A stretch of DNA of 64,000 nt from Erythrobacter longus (GTDB lineage Bacteria > Pseudomonadota > Alphaproteobacteria > Sphingomonadales > Sphingomonadaceae). The notes beneath the pieces were generated by a model that did no database searches, had not been told where the DNA came from, and was given only the letters and a program-made list of their open reading frames with translations. Location of the stretch: the NCBI RefSeq assembly GCF_000715015.1, contig NZ_JMIW01000004.1, positions 1 through 64,000 of the forward strand. Reading direction: 5' to 3'. Within the stretch, counting starts at the first letter, position 1, and each line of letters starts with the position of its first letter. This document shows positions 8,339-17,077 of this stretch, piece by piece. A program made the translations under genes and the position numbers.

Positions 8339-10621
8339 ATGAAACACCTCATCAAACTCCCCCTCGTTGCAGCGACCTCACTGCTTGCGGTCACAGCTGT
8401 CAATGCAACCCCTCCAGGCTTCAACCAAGGAGGCATGGGCACAGTCCCGATGAACGCTAAGGGTGAAAATCCGCGCTCTGTTCAACACTGGTGGCCCGAA
8501 GTCGTAGACCTTCAACGCCTGCGCCAAAATGAACAGATTCAAGACCCGCTGGGCGAAGATTTCGATTATGCTGAGGCCTTTGCATCCCTCGATCTTGACG
8601 AAGTGAAAGCCGATGTCGCAGCCGCGATGACTGATAGCAAAGAGTGGTGGCCAGCAGATTATGGAAGCTACACTGGCCTGTTCATCCGCCTCGCATGGCA
8701 CTCAGCAGGCGCTTATCGTTCGGGCGATGGCCGCGGTGGTTCAGATGGTGGTCAAATTCGTTTCGAACCGCTCAACAGCTGGCCCGATAATGGCAACCTC
8801 GACAAAGCGCGCCGCCTGCTGTGGCCGGTAAAACAGAAATACGGTCGCAGCCTCTCATGGGCCGATCTGATCGTCCTTTCGGGCAATGTTGCGCTTGAAG
8901 AAGCGGGTTTCAAAACCGCTGGCTTCGCCGGTGGCCGCGTTGACGATTGGCAGCCTGACCTTGTCTATTGGGGGCCTGAGAAGAAGTTCCTTACCTCCTC
9001 GCGTTTCAGCAAGCGCCCCGGTCAAACCGGAGAAACCCCCCAGGAATTGCAAGAGACACTGGGCGCATCGGAACTAGGCCTGATCTACGTCAACCCCGAA
9101 GGCCCTGAGGGCAATATGGACATCCTTGAAAGCGGCGAGCGTATTCGTACGACCTTTGGTCGGATGGGTATGAACGACGAAGAGACCGCTGCGCTCATCA
9201 TAGGTGGTCACACCTTGGGTAAAAACCACGGAGCGTCCAAGAAAGAATGCATCGGCGTGGAACCAGCAGCCGCTCCCGTTCAAGCGCAGGGCTTTGGCTG
9301 GAAAAACTCTTGCGGTACGGGCGCTGGTCCGGACGCAACCACCTCAGGTCTCGAAGGCGCGTGGACGGCGACCCCGATTACATGGAGCGCCAACTATCTT
9401 GAGAACCTCTACAACTTCGAATGGCGCGAAACCCGTAGTCCAGCAGGCGCAGGCCAATGGATCCCGGTGAATGCGGATCAGCTCGAGTTTGTGCCTGATG
9501 CGTTTGACCCAGAGAAATTTCACCCGCCGGTCATGCTGACGACCGACCTTGCGATGCGCTATGACCCAAAATACGGCGCGATCACGAAGAAATGGGCAGA
9601 GAACCCAGAGCTTATGGATCAAGCCTTTGCGCGCGCTTGGTTCAAGCTGACCCACCGCGATATGGGGCCATCGGCGCGTTATGCCGGTTCGCAGGCTCCT
9701 GCTGAACAATACAGCTGGCAGGACCCGCTTCCTGCAGCCTCAACCGAAGTGATCAATGCCTCGGACATCGCGACGCTTAAAGACGCCATCCGTTCAAGCG
9801 GCCTCAGCAATTCAGACCTCGTGCGCACCGCATGGGCGTCGGCTGTCACCTACCGAGACACCGACCTTCGTGGCGGCGCAAATGGGTCGCGCATTCGCTT
9901 GGCCCCGCAAAAAGACTGGGCTGAAAACGATCCTGGAATGCTCGCCAAGGTCGTGGGCGCGATGGAAGGGATTGCGGCAGACTTCAACGCATCGTCCCCG
10001 CGCAACGTGTCCATCGCCGACCTCATCGTTCTGGGCGGCGCGGTCGCGATTGAGAATGCGGCTAAGGCAAGCGGGCACAGTGTGACCGTCGACTTTACGC
10101 CGGGCCGCGTCGATGCGACCCAAGAGATGACCGATGCGAAAGGTATTGAGCTTCTACGCCCAGCCGCTGACGCATTCCGCAATTTCTATTCGGCGGCCGC
10201 TCGCTTGACGCCGACAGAGATGATGGTGGACCGCGCTGACCTGCTTAACCTCACGGTGGCGGAGATGACGGTTCTCATCGGCGGTATGCGCGCTCTTGAT
10301 GCAAACTCTGGCGGCGCAAAGCACGGGGTGTTTACCAAGGCCCCCGGCATGCTCTCCAACGACTTCTTCGTCAACTTGCTCGACATGGGCACAGTTTGGG
10401 CTCCATCGGCAAGCGAAGAGGGCGTGTTTGAAGGGCGCGGTCGCTCTGATGGCGAGCTGAAATGGACGGCGACAGAAGTTGATCTCGTCTTCGGCTCCAA
10501 TTCAGAGCTTCGCTCAGTGGCAGAGGTCTATGCCTATGCCGGCGGGGAAGAGCGCTTCATCAAGGACTTTGCGAAAGCTTGGAATAAGGTGATGATGCTC
10601 GATCGCTTTGATGTGAAGTAA
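8339..10621 (+). CDS. katG: Exported catalase-peroxidase
   Basis: Haem enzyme that disproportionates H2O2 and oxidises organic donors. 760 residues, the usual two-domain KatG length. The distal triad is Arg117-Trp120-His121 in RLAWHSAGAYR. The proximal haem His291 is in IGGHTLGKNHG. The Trp120-Tyr250-Met276 set that forms the catalase-specific covalent adduct is present with canonical spacing. ATG 8339 is chosen because AAAGGA lies about 8 nt upstream and it gives a clear Sec signal peptide (MKHLIKLPLVAATSLLAVTAVNA), so the enzyme is predicted to be periplasmic, unlike most cytoplasmic KatG. The next gene encodes a pseudoazurin. Confidence 0.95.
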   Translation: MKHLIKLPLVAATSLLAVTAVNATPPGFNQGGMGTVPMNAKGENPRSVQHWWPEVVDLQRLRQNEQIQDPLGEDFDYAEAFASLDLDEVKADVAAAMTDSKEWWPADYGSYTGLFIRLAWHSAGAYRSGDGRGGSDGGQIRFEPLNSWPDNGNLDKARRLLWPVKQKYGRSLSWADLIVLSGNVALEEAGFKTAGFAGGRVDDWQPDLVYWGPEKKFLTSSRFSKRPGQTGETPQELQETLGASELGLIYVNPEGPEGNMDILESGERIRTTFGRMGMNDEETAALIIGGHTLGKNHGASKKECIGVEPAAAPVQAQGFGWKNSCGTGAGPDATTSGLEGAWTATPITWSANYLENLYNFEWRETRSPAGAGQWIPVNADQLEFVPDAFDPEKFHPPVMLTTDLAMRYDPKYGAITKKWAENPELMDQAFARAWFKLTHRDMGPSARYAGSQAPAEQYSWQDPLPAASTEVINASDIATLKDAIRSSGLSNSDLVRTAWASAVTYRDTDLRGGANGSRIRLAPQKDWAENDPGMLAKVVGAMEGIAADFNASSPRNVSIADLIVLGGAVAIENAAKASGHSVTVDFTPGRVDATQEMTDAKGIELLRPAADAFRNFYSAAARLTPTEMMVDRADLLNLTVAEMTVLIGGMRALDANSGGAKHGVFTKAPGMLSNDFFVNLLDMGTVWAPSASEEGVFEGRGRSDGELKWTATEVDLVFGSNSELRSVAEVYAYAGGEERFIKDFAKAWNKVMMLDRFDVK

Positions 10622-10677
10622 TCGGTTTTGCTGCGGCTCGGGCACATTCTCTCCCGTGTCCGGGCTGTAGTAACCGA
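10622..10677 (+). terminator. Possible hairpin after katG
   Basis: TCGGTT (10622-10627) and AACCGA (10672-10677) could pair, with a weaker inner GC-rich pairing, directly after the katG stop. There is no T-run, so terminator function is uncertain. Confidence 0.25.
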
Positions 10678-10713
10678 CCACCGCCTCAATGGCTGAACAT
10701 TGAAAGCATCACT

Positions 10714-11202
10714 ATGCAAAATCGTAGACAGGCGCTTGGAACCATAGGCACTATTGGCTTGGGCGCATTCGGTGTCGGGTTTGCCGTGAACCCACTGACT
10801 GCGCGCAATGTCTTTGAGGTCGCAATGCGCAACGCCGATCCCGCTGCCCCTTCAAGGCGCATGGTCTTTACCCCCGACCTTTTGAAAGTGCCTGCTGGTT
10901 CGCAAGTGCGATTTGAGGCCCCAGAAGGTGCCCACAATACGCAAAGCACCACTGGCATGCTGCCAAATGGCGCAGAAGGCTGGCGTTTTGGCATTCGCAA
11001 GAGTGGCACCATAACCCTGTCTCAGCCGGGCTTTTACGGGTATCACTGTCTACCCCATCGCAGCGTAGGCATGGTGGGGCTGATCATTGTCGAAGGCTCT
11101 GGGATGATGGAGAATTTGCAGGCGGCAAAGGCAGTAAAGCATCCTGCCAAGGCCGCGCAAAAATGGGCTAACCTTTGGGAACGCGCAGAGAAGCTGCTCT
11201 AG
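10714..11202 (+). CDS. Pseudoazurin-like blue copper protein
   Basis: Small periplasmic electron carrier, 162 residues. The N-terminus MQNRRQALGTIGTIGLGAFG has a twin-arginine-like RR followed by a hydrophobic stretch, so export by Tat is possible. The type 1 copper site is visible: His in EGAHNT, then Cys, His and Met in HCLPHRSVGM, matching pseudoazurin (C-x2-H-x4-M). An Ala/Lys-rich helical C-terminal tail follows, as in pseudoazurins. It lies 92 nt downstream of katG on the same strand. Pseudoazurins usually feed nitrite or N2O reductases; neither is in this window, so its partner here is open. Confidence 0.85.
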   Translation: MQNRRQALGTIGTIGLGAFGVGFAVNPLTARNVFEVAMRNADPAAPSRRMVFTPDLLKVPAGSQVRFEAPEGAHNTQSTTGMLPNGAEGWRFGIRKSGTITLSQPGFYGYHCLPHRSVGMVGLIIVEGSGMMENLQAAKAVKHPAKAAQKWANLWERAEKLL

Positions 11203-11667
11203 GCCGAAACGAGACGATTCGATCCGGCACGGGCTAGGGGGGTGTCTGGGAATTGAAAAGACAAACAGAGGCAATGACATGGAGTCCTAAGCAAGGACTC
11301 ACTTGCCGCCATTTTCTCTCTACATTTCAATGTGTTAATATATTGGTGCCCAGAAGAGGACTCGCATAGTTGGCATAAGCAACTGATATTACATTGATAT
11401 TCTTTGGGACGGATGAAGACGGCCCGCAAAAAGGCCCACTCGGCCCGTTTTATCATCACAACCAATTGATAATTCGAGGTAATTTTTTTGCGCACTAATT
11501 AGCTGGAGTGTGAACACCCGACAACCGCTTTGTGCTCATCAAGCGCCAGCGCTGCGCTCTGAGGCACAAGCGCCATACCACAAATAGGGCATGAGCCAGG
11601 TGAGACCTGTCTTACATCGCAACCCTCGTGCTTTTCATGGCGGTAGTGCTGATTATTGACGGGTCGA
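11203..11667. other. Intergenic region with a possible gene remnant
   Basis: The pseudoazurin end and the hemN end converge here. 11203-11498 shows nothing I recognise. 11499-11667 encodes, on the minus strand, the metal-binding-domain-like fragment described separately. Confidence 0.4.
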
Positions 11668-11729
11668 TTAAACCGCTGAACTGAAACGGCCGGGCGGGTG
11701 ATCGCGATAGGGATCGAACAAGGCTGCAA
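11499..11729 (-). pseudogene. Fragment resembling a heavy-metal-binding (HMBD) domain
   Basis: A 76-codon frame whose second half reads HEKHEGCDVRQVSPGSCPICGMALVP. The VSPGSCPICGMAL part strongly resembles the Cys-x2-Cys heavy-metal-binding motif found at the N-terminus of copper-exporting P-type ATPases. The only start is a TTG 62 nt inside the hemN 3' end, with no ribosome binding site, and the rest of any larger protein is missing. I read it as a remnant or a very small metal-binding protein; both are uncertain. Confidence 0.3.
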
Positions 11730-12981
11730 TCGCCCGTGAGTATGGAAGCCCCTGAGGTGTTATTGAGATGACACCCTCTTCACAGCACGCGAGACCTCGC
11801 TCAAGAAATGGCATCAAAAACGGCATTGCCTGGGCTTCAGTTTCCGAGGATATCTGAGCCTTCCCCGAACACAGGAGTTGCTCGATCACCTGGCCCCGAG
11901 TGCGGTCATCCGTTGATCTGGACCTACCTCGCACGGTGGCTAGACGGCCATCCGATGCTAGCATACGGTATCGGCCGCTATTCTTCTCGTTCTGGGCGAG
12001 GAGGGTCTCGAATGAACTGATGGCCGATGCACCCAAGCCTATCAAGGCGCGCGCATTGTCATCGGTGAAGCCTTGGAAATTACGCCGGAGAGTTCCCGCT
12101 TGAGCAGCGATTGCAAGCGGATCGTTTTCCGAGCGTGCGAAATGGTCAAACCCGATGGCACTAAAGCCGTTGGAGCAAAGAAAACTGAACCCGATTTGCG
12201 CCATTCCGAAACGCGCGGCCCGGTCAGGCATGAAGCGGGCATCGACCGCGCGTTGCCGCGGCACCACATGCGGCATGTGCGCATAACCAAACAGGGCAAT
12301 GCGGTCGGCACCGAACGCCACTGCCCGCTGCAAGCTTTCGGACAAATCATCGTTGGATTGCTGCGGCAACCCGTACATCAAGTCGAAGTTGAGCGATGTC
12401 ACGCCAGCGTTGCGCAAAAGATCGGTCGTTTCGGCTATCAATGTCTCAGATTGGACACGCCCTATCGCTTCCTGGCAATGCGGCGCGAAGGTCTGAACCC
12501 CAAGGCTTGCGCGATCGATCTCAAGCGCTCTTATGACCTCGGCCCATTCACGAGACATCGTGCGTGGATCAAGTTCGATGGAGAAAACGGGATCAGAGAT
12601 CCCGAAGCGGATGATCAGATCATCGACGAGGCGGACAAAATCCGTGGGTGCGAGCGCATTGGGACTACCGCCGCCAAATGCAATTCGGCGCACCTGCGAG
12701 TCCGAAGGGAGCAAGCGCGAGACCGTCTCGATCTCACGATGCAGCGCTTCGAGATATGATTCCAGTCTGTGCCGACGTCCTGCAGCGCCCGTGTTACAAC
12801 CACAGTAATGGCAGATCTTTTCACAAAAAGGGATATGCACGTAGAGCGAGACGTCTCCGGACGTGCTCTCAATCGCAGTGCTGTAATCGCCTGCGTCGAT
12901 CGCCTCGAACTCGGCTGCAGTCGGAAAGCTGGTGTAGCGCGGGACAGGCTGTTCGAGCAATTCGGGATGGTAAGGCCACAT
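11668..12981 (-). CDS. hemN: Oxygen-independent coproporphyrinogen III oxidase (HemN)
   Basis: Radical SAM enzyme of anaerobic haem synthesis: coproporphyrinogen III to protoporphyrinogen IX. The [4Fe-4S] motif C-x3-C-x2-C-x-C is at residues 53-62 (CEKICHYCGC), preceded by the HemN-typical PRYTSFPTA. About 437 residues, normal length. I chose ATG 12981 because the longer frame from 13071 would read through an FNR box at 13016-13029; a TTG at 12987 with GGGAGAG 8 nt upstream is an alternative. The box makes the gene part of the anaerobic regulon and supplies haem for the nitrate reductase cytochrome b subunit. Confidence 0.93.
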   Translation of the reverse strand: MWPYHPELLEQPVPRYTSFPTAAEFEAIDAGDYSTAIESTSGDVSLYVHIPFCEKICHYCGCNTGAAGRRHRLESYLEALHREIETVSRLLPSDSQVRRIAFGGGSPNALAPTDFVRLVDDLIIRFGISDPVFSIELDPRTMSREWAEVIRALEIDRASLGVQTFAPHCQEAIGRVQSETLIAETTDLLRNAGVTSLNFDLMYGLPQQSNDDLSESLQRAVAFGADRIALFGYAHMPHVVPRQRAVDARFMPDRAARFGMAQIGFSFLCSNGFSAIGFDHFARSENDPLAIAAQAGTLRRNFQGFTDDNARALIGLGASAISSFETLLAQNEKNSGRYRMLASDGRLATVRGRSRSTDDRTRGQVIEQLLCSGKAQISSETEAQAMPFLMPFLERGLACCEEGVISITPQGLPYSRAIAALFDPYRDHPPGRFSSAV

Positions 12982-13015
12982 GGCCAACGGATGCGCTCTC
13001 CCTTTTCGGAAGTCC

Positions 13016-13029
13016 TTGATCTGTATCAA
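13016..13029. promoter_or_regulatory. FNR/FixK-type box upstream of hemN
   Basis: TTGATCTGTATCAA, a perfect FNR consensus (TTGAT-N4-ATCAA), centred about 42 nt upstream of the hemN ATG. Confidence 0.85.
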
Positions 13030-13107
13030 ATCATACGGCGCGCCGGTCGCAACTTCCAAACACCAAGGCAATGCAGAGCATTCCCTCGTGCCGGGTCGGC
13101 GTCGCTC

Positions 13108-13833
13108 TCAGCTCAAGCCGGGGAGATGACCTGCCTCTTGCTTGAGCGCGGCAAGATCAAGGATTTTGACCTGCGATCTCCCAGAAGTGGATACGAGGCC
13201 CGCATTTCGCAGTTCCGTCATTTGGCGGCTTACGGTTTCGATCGTAAGACCAATATTGTCGCCGATATCACGACGAGACATGGGAAGGTCGAGCAGGGCT
13301 CCATTTGAGAACGGAGCTCCGATACGCTCCGCCATACTGACCAGGAACGTCGCGACTCGCTCCCGCGCAGTCTTTTGCCCAAGAGCAAGAGATTTTTCGC
13401 GACAACGACTGAGGGCGCACAGCAGGTGACTCAGGAAATTGTTGTTGAGGGTCTTGTCGCTTTGAGCCAGACGAATGAATTCCGTGGCCGGAAAGGCGAC
13501 AAGCTCGCAGTCCTTCAGGGCGCAGAGATTATAGGCATGCGTTTCTCGTGCGGGCACGTAGATGAAGTCGTCCTTGAAGTAGAACCCCATCACCTGAGTG
13601 CGTCCGGCTGACGCACTGGCTATGAGCTTGACCGCACCCTCAACGACAAGAACCACCTGGCTGGCGCTGTTATCAGTTACTCGAGAGTCTCCGGAGCGAG
13701 CGCCGACATATCTGGTAAGCGCCTGCAGACGAAGATGCGTTGCTTCGTTAGCGCCAAGAGAAGCCACAGGTGCTGTCGCTCCCGTGAAAACGATCGAAGT
13801 CGGCGAGGCCGCAGCTGATTGCTTTGCATGCAT
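13108..13833 (-). CDS. Crp/Fnr-family regulator without Fe-S cysteines (FixK-like)
   Basis: Transcription regulator, about 241 residues: cyclic-nucleotide-binding-like domain (about 40-140), dimerisation helix and a winged helix-turn-helix with MSRRDIGDNIGLTIETVSRQMTEL, whose E-x2-S-R recognition helix fits TTGA-type boxes. It lacks the N-terminal cysteine cluster of oxygen-sensing FNR proteins, so it is more FixK-like. An upstream TTG start (13881) lies inside a perfect FNR box, which makes it improbable; ATG 13833 is the next candidate, although it has no clear ribosome binding site, and GTG 13767 is another. It sits between hemN and fnrL, all on the minus strand, and is itself likely activated by FnrL. 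Confidence 0.85.
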   Translation of the reverse strand: MHAKQSAAASPTSIVFTGATAPVASLGANEATHLRLQALTRYVGARSGDSRVTDNSASQVVLVVEGAVKLIASASAGRTQVMGFYFKDDFIYVPARETHAYNLCALKDCELVAFPATEFIRLAQSDKTLNNNFLSHLLCALSRCREKSLALGQKTARERVATFLVSMAERIGAPFSNGALLDLPMSRRDIGDNIGLTIETVSRQMTELRNAGLVSTSGRSQVKILDLAALKQEAGHLPGLS

Positions 13834-13867
13834 CAGCGAAATCTGGATGATCAACGAGGCGACGTCA

Positions 13868-13881
13868 TTGATTTCGGTCAA
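13868..13881. promoter_or_regulatory. FNR-type box upstream of the FixK-like gene
   Basis: TTGATTTCGGTCAA (TTGAT-N4-GTCAA). It coincides with the most upstream possible start codon of the regulator gene, which argues that translation starts further downstream. Confidence 0.75.
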
Positions 13882-13980
13882 ACCGAACGTTTCGTATTCG
13901 GTCTCGTGGAAGCACCGGTTGGTGCGGGGGTCCGAAACTTATAACACGGCCAGCTTGCTTCTCAGCTGGCCTGGGCCAGA

Positions 13981-14706
13981 CTAACCCCCTCGTTCTGCCA
14001 GAGCCTTCAACGAATTGATTGTCAGTTCGCGTCGGCCTGGAAGACCGATCAACCCATCATTCTTCAGCTTGGTCATGTGCCGACTAACCGTCTCAATCGT
14101 GAGGCCAAGAACGTCAGCCATTTGCTGGCGGGAAAGAGGTAAGGTCAGCGATCGCTCATCACCCAGTTCCGACTCTTTGCAGTTTGCAGGAATGAGCCTT
14201 TCTGCCGTCTCGACAAGATAGGTGGCCAATTTCTGCTCGGCATTCATTCGCCCCAGCAGCACCATCCAGCGCCGCGTGCGATCCAATTCGGCCAGCGTCC
14301 GCTCAAGGAGCTTGTGCTCAAGCCGGGGGTGCTCTCGGGCAAACCTGTCGAAATCGGTGCGCCGAAATACACAGACCTGCGCATCGGTAATCGCCTCGAC
14401 GCCATAGGGTGTGGTCTCACCGAAGGGTCGACCTAGGAAGTCCGACGGATAGACCATCCCAAGGATTTGTTCTCTTCCATCCGCCGTCTGCGTCGAAAGC
14501 TTGAGGACGCCTTCCACCACGTTGGCGACGATGATCGCGTCATCGCCTTCCCAAAGTAACTGTTCACCTGCTTGAAGCCGTTTTCGCCGACCGATTGCGT
14601 TCAACAATCCTAATTCATCCTCGTCGAGGTCAGCACAGATCGCACGGTTGCGAACAGCACAAGCCTGGCAGAAGTTTAATGAAGGCTCGATTTCGAGAGA
14701 ATCCAT
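13981..14706 (-). CDS. fnrL: FnrL-type oxygen-sensing transcription regulator
   Basis: Crp/Fnr regulator of 241 residues with the [4Fe-4S] ligand set of FnrL: Cys13-x2-Cys16-x7-Cys24 near the N-terminus and Cys112 in the effector domain. The helix-turn-helix reads LSRQQMADVLGLTIETVSRHMTKL, with the E-x2-S-R motif that reads TTGAT half-sites. Under oxygen the cluster would be lost; without oxygen the dimer binds FNR boxes, of which nine perfect ones lie within this window. No box is visible in front of fnrL itself, fitting constitutive expression of the sensor. Confidence 0.9.
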   Translation of the reverse strand: MDSLEIEPSLNFCQACAVRNRAICADLDEDELGLLNAIGRRKRLQAGEQLLWEGDDAIIVANVVEGVLKLSTQTADGREQILGMVYPSDFLGRPFGETTPYGVEAITDAQVCVFRRTDFDRFAREHPRLEHKLLERTLAELDRTRRWMVLLGRMNAEQKLATYLVETAERLIPANCKESELGDERSLTLPLSRQQMADVLGLTIETVSRHMTKLKNDGLIGLPGRRELTINSLKALAERGG

Positions 14707-14852
14707 ATTGTTGGAATAGCGCCTTTAATTAGGCTCGCCAAGCCAAAGAGGTTTTTGGCCCGGAAACAACCAAGAGAAACTCTGAGAACTGTCACCCACC
14801 GCTCACCAAAAGAGGGTAGCAGCCTGTGAGCCATGCATTCGTGACTGGACAG

Positions 14853-16088
14853 CTATTTCCCCAGAGCCCCTTTTCTCGGCGAACTGAGTATCGGGCCAAA
14901 GACAACCAGGAAGAGCCCGAATGCTCCTAGCCACCCAAAGCCCGCAACAACAAGAAGAACAAAGGACTGCCCAATTTGCAGCCCGGCCACGACGCGAGCA
15001 ATAGCAGCTAGGGTAATCAAAACGCATGCCGATGCGATGGCCAAATTAAAACTCGGTTCGCGCGCTGTCATTGCAAGCGACGTGCGGCTCATCACGCCAA
15101 GTATCATCGTCGCCATCGCCCCTGTCGAAAGCGCATGAATTGCAGGGCTCTCGCTGATCCATCCGAATTGCGCGGCTCCGAGGAGGAGCAGGCCGAGTGC
15201 GAGCCAAAAATATCCCAGGTGAAGAACAAATACCGGTAGGCAAGGCAAACAGCGCCAGCCCTGCCACCTGGCCAACCGCGCGAAGTTGGCAAGGCCCGCG
15301 AGCATCAGCAGGGTTCCGGATGCGCCGCTTGCGCGAGCAAGAATCCAGACGAGCAAGCCGCCAATCGTGACAGCCATGACAATGGCGTCTGTCAGGTCCG
15401 GCTGGGTCGGGGTGGGGTCCAGCCTGACTTGCTTCAGCAACCAATTGTGCGTGAAGCTGGGAATAAGCCGCCCTCCGATCAGCATGACAAGAGCAGTGAC
15501 GAGAGCTATTCCCGCTCGCCACCCCAGGCCCGCGCTATCGATCCATTTTGCCATCTCCATCCGATCAAGAATGTCGGCAAAACCAAACGCCGCAATAACC
15601 ATGCAAATGGTGAGACTTCGTTTGCGACCGTGGGTCTCTTCGCGCCCGATCAGAAAAGAGAGAAAAAGGTAGAACCCTCCATCGAGGGCAATAAGGGCCG
15701 CACTCGTATCCGCCAGGCCAAACGGGAGAACCCGCCCTACACACCAAAAGAAAAATAGCGTTGCAAGCGGCCATCCGGCGATGGGCAAGCGTCCGGTCCA
15801 GTTGGGCGCGGACGTTAGCGCAAAGCCAGCGATTGCCGCTCCGACAAATCCGAACAGCATCTCGTGGCGATGCCACGCCAGTGCGTCAGACACGAAACCG
15901 CCAGGGATTTGTCCAAGCACATGTCCCAGCCATAGGCACATGGTGAAGATAGCCCAAAACGCGGCGCCGAGAAAGAACGGGCGAAAAGCCCCGCGGAAAA
16001 TCGCTGGTCCGCTTTCCATCCGACGGCGCCGCAATGCGAGGCGCTCCGCGTTGCTCCCTTTTGGTTCATTCCCGGCTTTGGCGTTCAT
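14853..16088 (-). CDS. nnrS: NnrS family haem-copper membrane protein
   Basis: Integral membrane protein, about 411 residues with about 12 hydrophobic segments. Conserved NnrS features: FRPFFLGAA near the start, ALAWHRHEMLFGFV, then GGRLIPSFTHNWL. NnrS proteins are linked to protection of cells against nitric oxide and protect iron-sulfur proteins during nitrosative stress. ATG 16088 is chosen because it avoids overlap with the cupin gene; GTG 16139 and ATG 16019 are also possible and none has a strong ribosome binding site. It follows the cupin gene by 26 nt and probably shares its FNR-box promoter. A second NnrS lies at 38544-39743. Confidence 0.88.
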   Translation of the reverse strand: MNAKAGNEPKGSNAERLALRRRRMESGPAIFRGAFRPFFLGAAFWAIFTMCLWLGHVLGQIPGGFVSDALAWHRHEMLFGFVGAAIAGFALTSAPNWTGRLPIAGWPLATLFFFWCVGRVLPFGLADTSAALIALDGGFYLFLSFLIGREETHGRKRSLTICMVIAAFGFADILDRMEMAKWIDSAGLGWRAGIALVTALVMLIGGRLIPSFTHNWLLKQVRLDPTPTQPDLTDAIVMAVTIGGLLVWILARASGASGTLLMLAGLANFARLARWQGWRCLPCLPVFVLHLGYFWLALGLLLLGAAQFGWISESPAIHALSTGAMATMILGVMSRTSLAMTAREPSFNLAIASACVLITLAAIARVVAGLQIGQSFVLLVVAGFGWLGAFGLFLVVFGPILSSPRKGALGK

Positions 16089-16114
16089 AGGCAGGCCTGT
16101 TGATCCGGGCACTT

Positions 16115-16963
16115 CTAGAAGGGAAGCGGGCCTTGCCACGAGAAATCGCGCAGGTGCGCTAGTCGCTCAGGAAGAATCGGGTCGTAGGCCTGCTCTAAAG
16201 AGAAATTAGCTGGCTTGTCACTCCAGATATTTTCATGCCGACCGCCGACGAAACGGATCACAGAAACGGCGCCCCACCGTGAGCCATATGGGCCGTGGGG
16301 AACGGCGGGTGGCCGCCAGAAGTAGGCGCCTGAATGCATCGTTCCGGGAGGCCCTGTGAGCGAGCCAGCAATCATGTAACATTCCTCGACAACCGGGTGA
16401 CTTTCCTGCGGCCCCTTGCCTGCCGGCGGTTCAGATTGAGGAAGAATCAATGAGAGGAGCGTGCGTTCGCCGGTCTCAGGATCAGTCCGCAGATCCTTTC
16501 GCGAAATTCCCAGATGGCGTAGATTGGGGTCATTGAGCGTCATGTCCCAGTCCATTTGTCGGGTTTTGAGATGCGGTATTGCACGCAACATATCGCACTC
16601 GCCTTCATCTCCTACCAGCAGAGGCTCTTGGCTGTAAAACGCCAACAGCACGCAGCCCGTCTTGCTGACCATGCTTTTGCGGGTCCAACCTGCAGGTAGA
16701 AAGGCATAGCTGTCCGGTTCATAGAACTCGCCGTCCATTTCCAGCGATCCGTCGAGAACGAAAAACTCCTCGTCTGCCTGAATGTGCTCCGGCCCAATAC
16801 GCGACCAGCCCGGTGGGTAGCGCATCAATGCACTGCATGCGCCGCATTCCGCATCACGACTTAGCATTTTGTATTCAGCATCGGGTCGCGCAAGGCCCGC
16901 CCCGATACGTTGCCAGGGAAGCAACTGCGACTGCACAAACTCGACATGATCGCGACGATCCAT
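16115..16963 (-). CDS. Double-cupin protein (ChrR/DUF4437-like)
   Basis: 282-residue protein with two cupin halves: about 40-130 (PEHIQADEEFFVLDGSL) and about 170-260 (ESHPVVEECYMIAGSL, then PPAVPHGPY). His/Glu residues in both halves could bind a metal. Function unknown; cupins of this type resemble the anti-sigma ChrR cupin domain and DUF4437 proteins, but no sigma factor is nearby. First gene of a cupin-nnrS operon with an FNR box about 36 nt upstream of its start, so expression is likely anaerobic. Confidence 0.7.
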   Translation of the reverse strand: MDRRDHVEFVQSQLLPWQRIGAGLARPDAEYKMLSRDAECGACSALMRYPPGWSRIGPEHIQADEEFFVLDGSLEMDGEFYEPDSYAFLPAGWTRKSMVSKTGCVLLAFYSQEPLLVGDEGECDMLRAIPHLKTRQMDWDMTLNDPNLRHLGISRKDLRTDPETGERTLLSLILPQSEPPAGKGPQESHPVVEECYMIAGSLTGPPGTMHSGAYFWRPPAVPHGPYGSRWGAVSVIRFVGGRHENIWSDKPANFSLEQAYDPILPERLAHLRDFSWQGPLPF

Positions 16964-16998
16964 GCTGGTCTTTAAAGATCAAATTTCTCTGACCGGCT

Positions 16999-17012
16999 TT
17001 GACCTAAATCAA
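16999..17012. promoter_or_regulatory. FNR-type box between cupin-nnrS and the ACAD gene
   Basis: TTGACCTAAATCAA (TTGAC-N4-ATCAA), in the 114-nt gap between divergent genes. It can serve both directions. Confidence 0.8.
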
Positions 17013-17077
17013 TTCGAAATTCCGGACAAAGTCTATCTCTAGGGGCCAGTAAAACACTTCAGCAAAGCGCCCTCTCG

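Noticed and set aside
12982..13071. Upstream extension of hemN
   Set aside because: Would include the FNR box at 13016-13029; HemN proteins do not have this extension.
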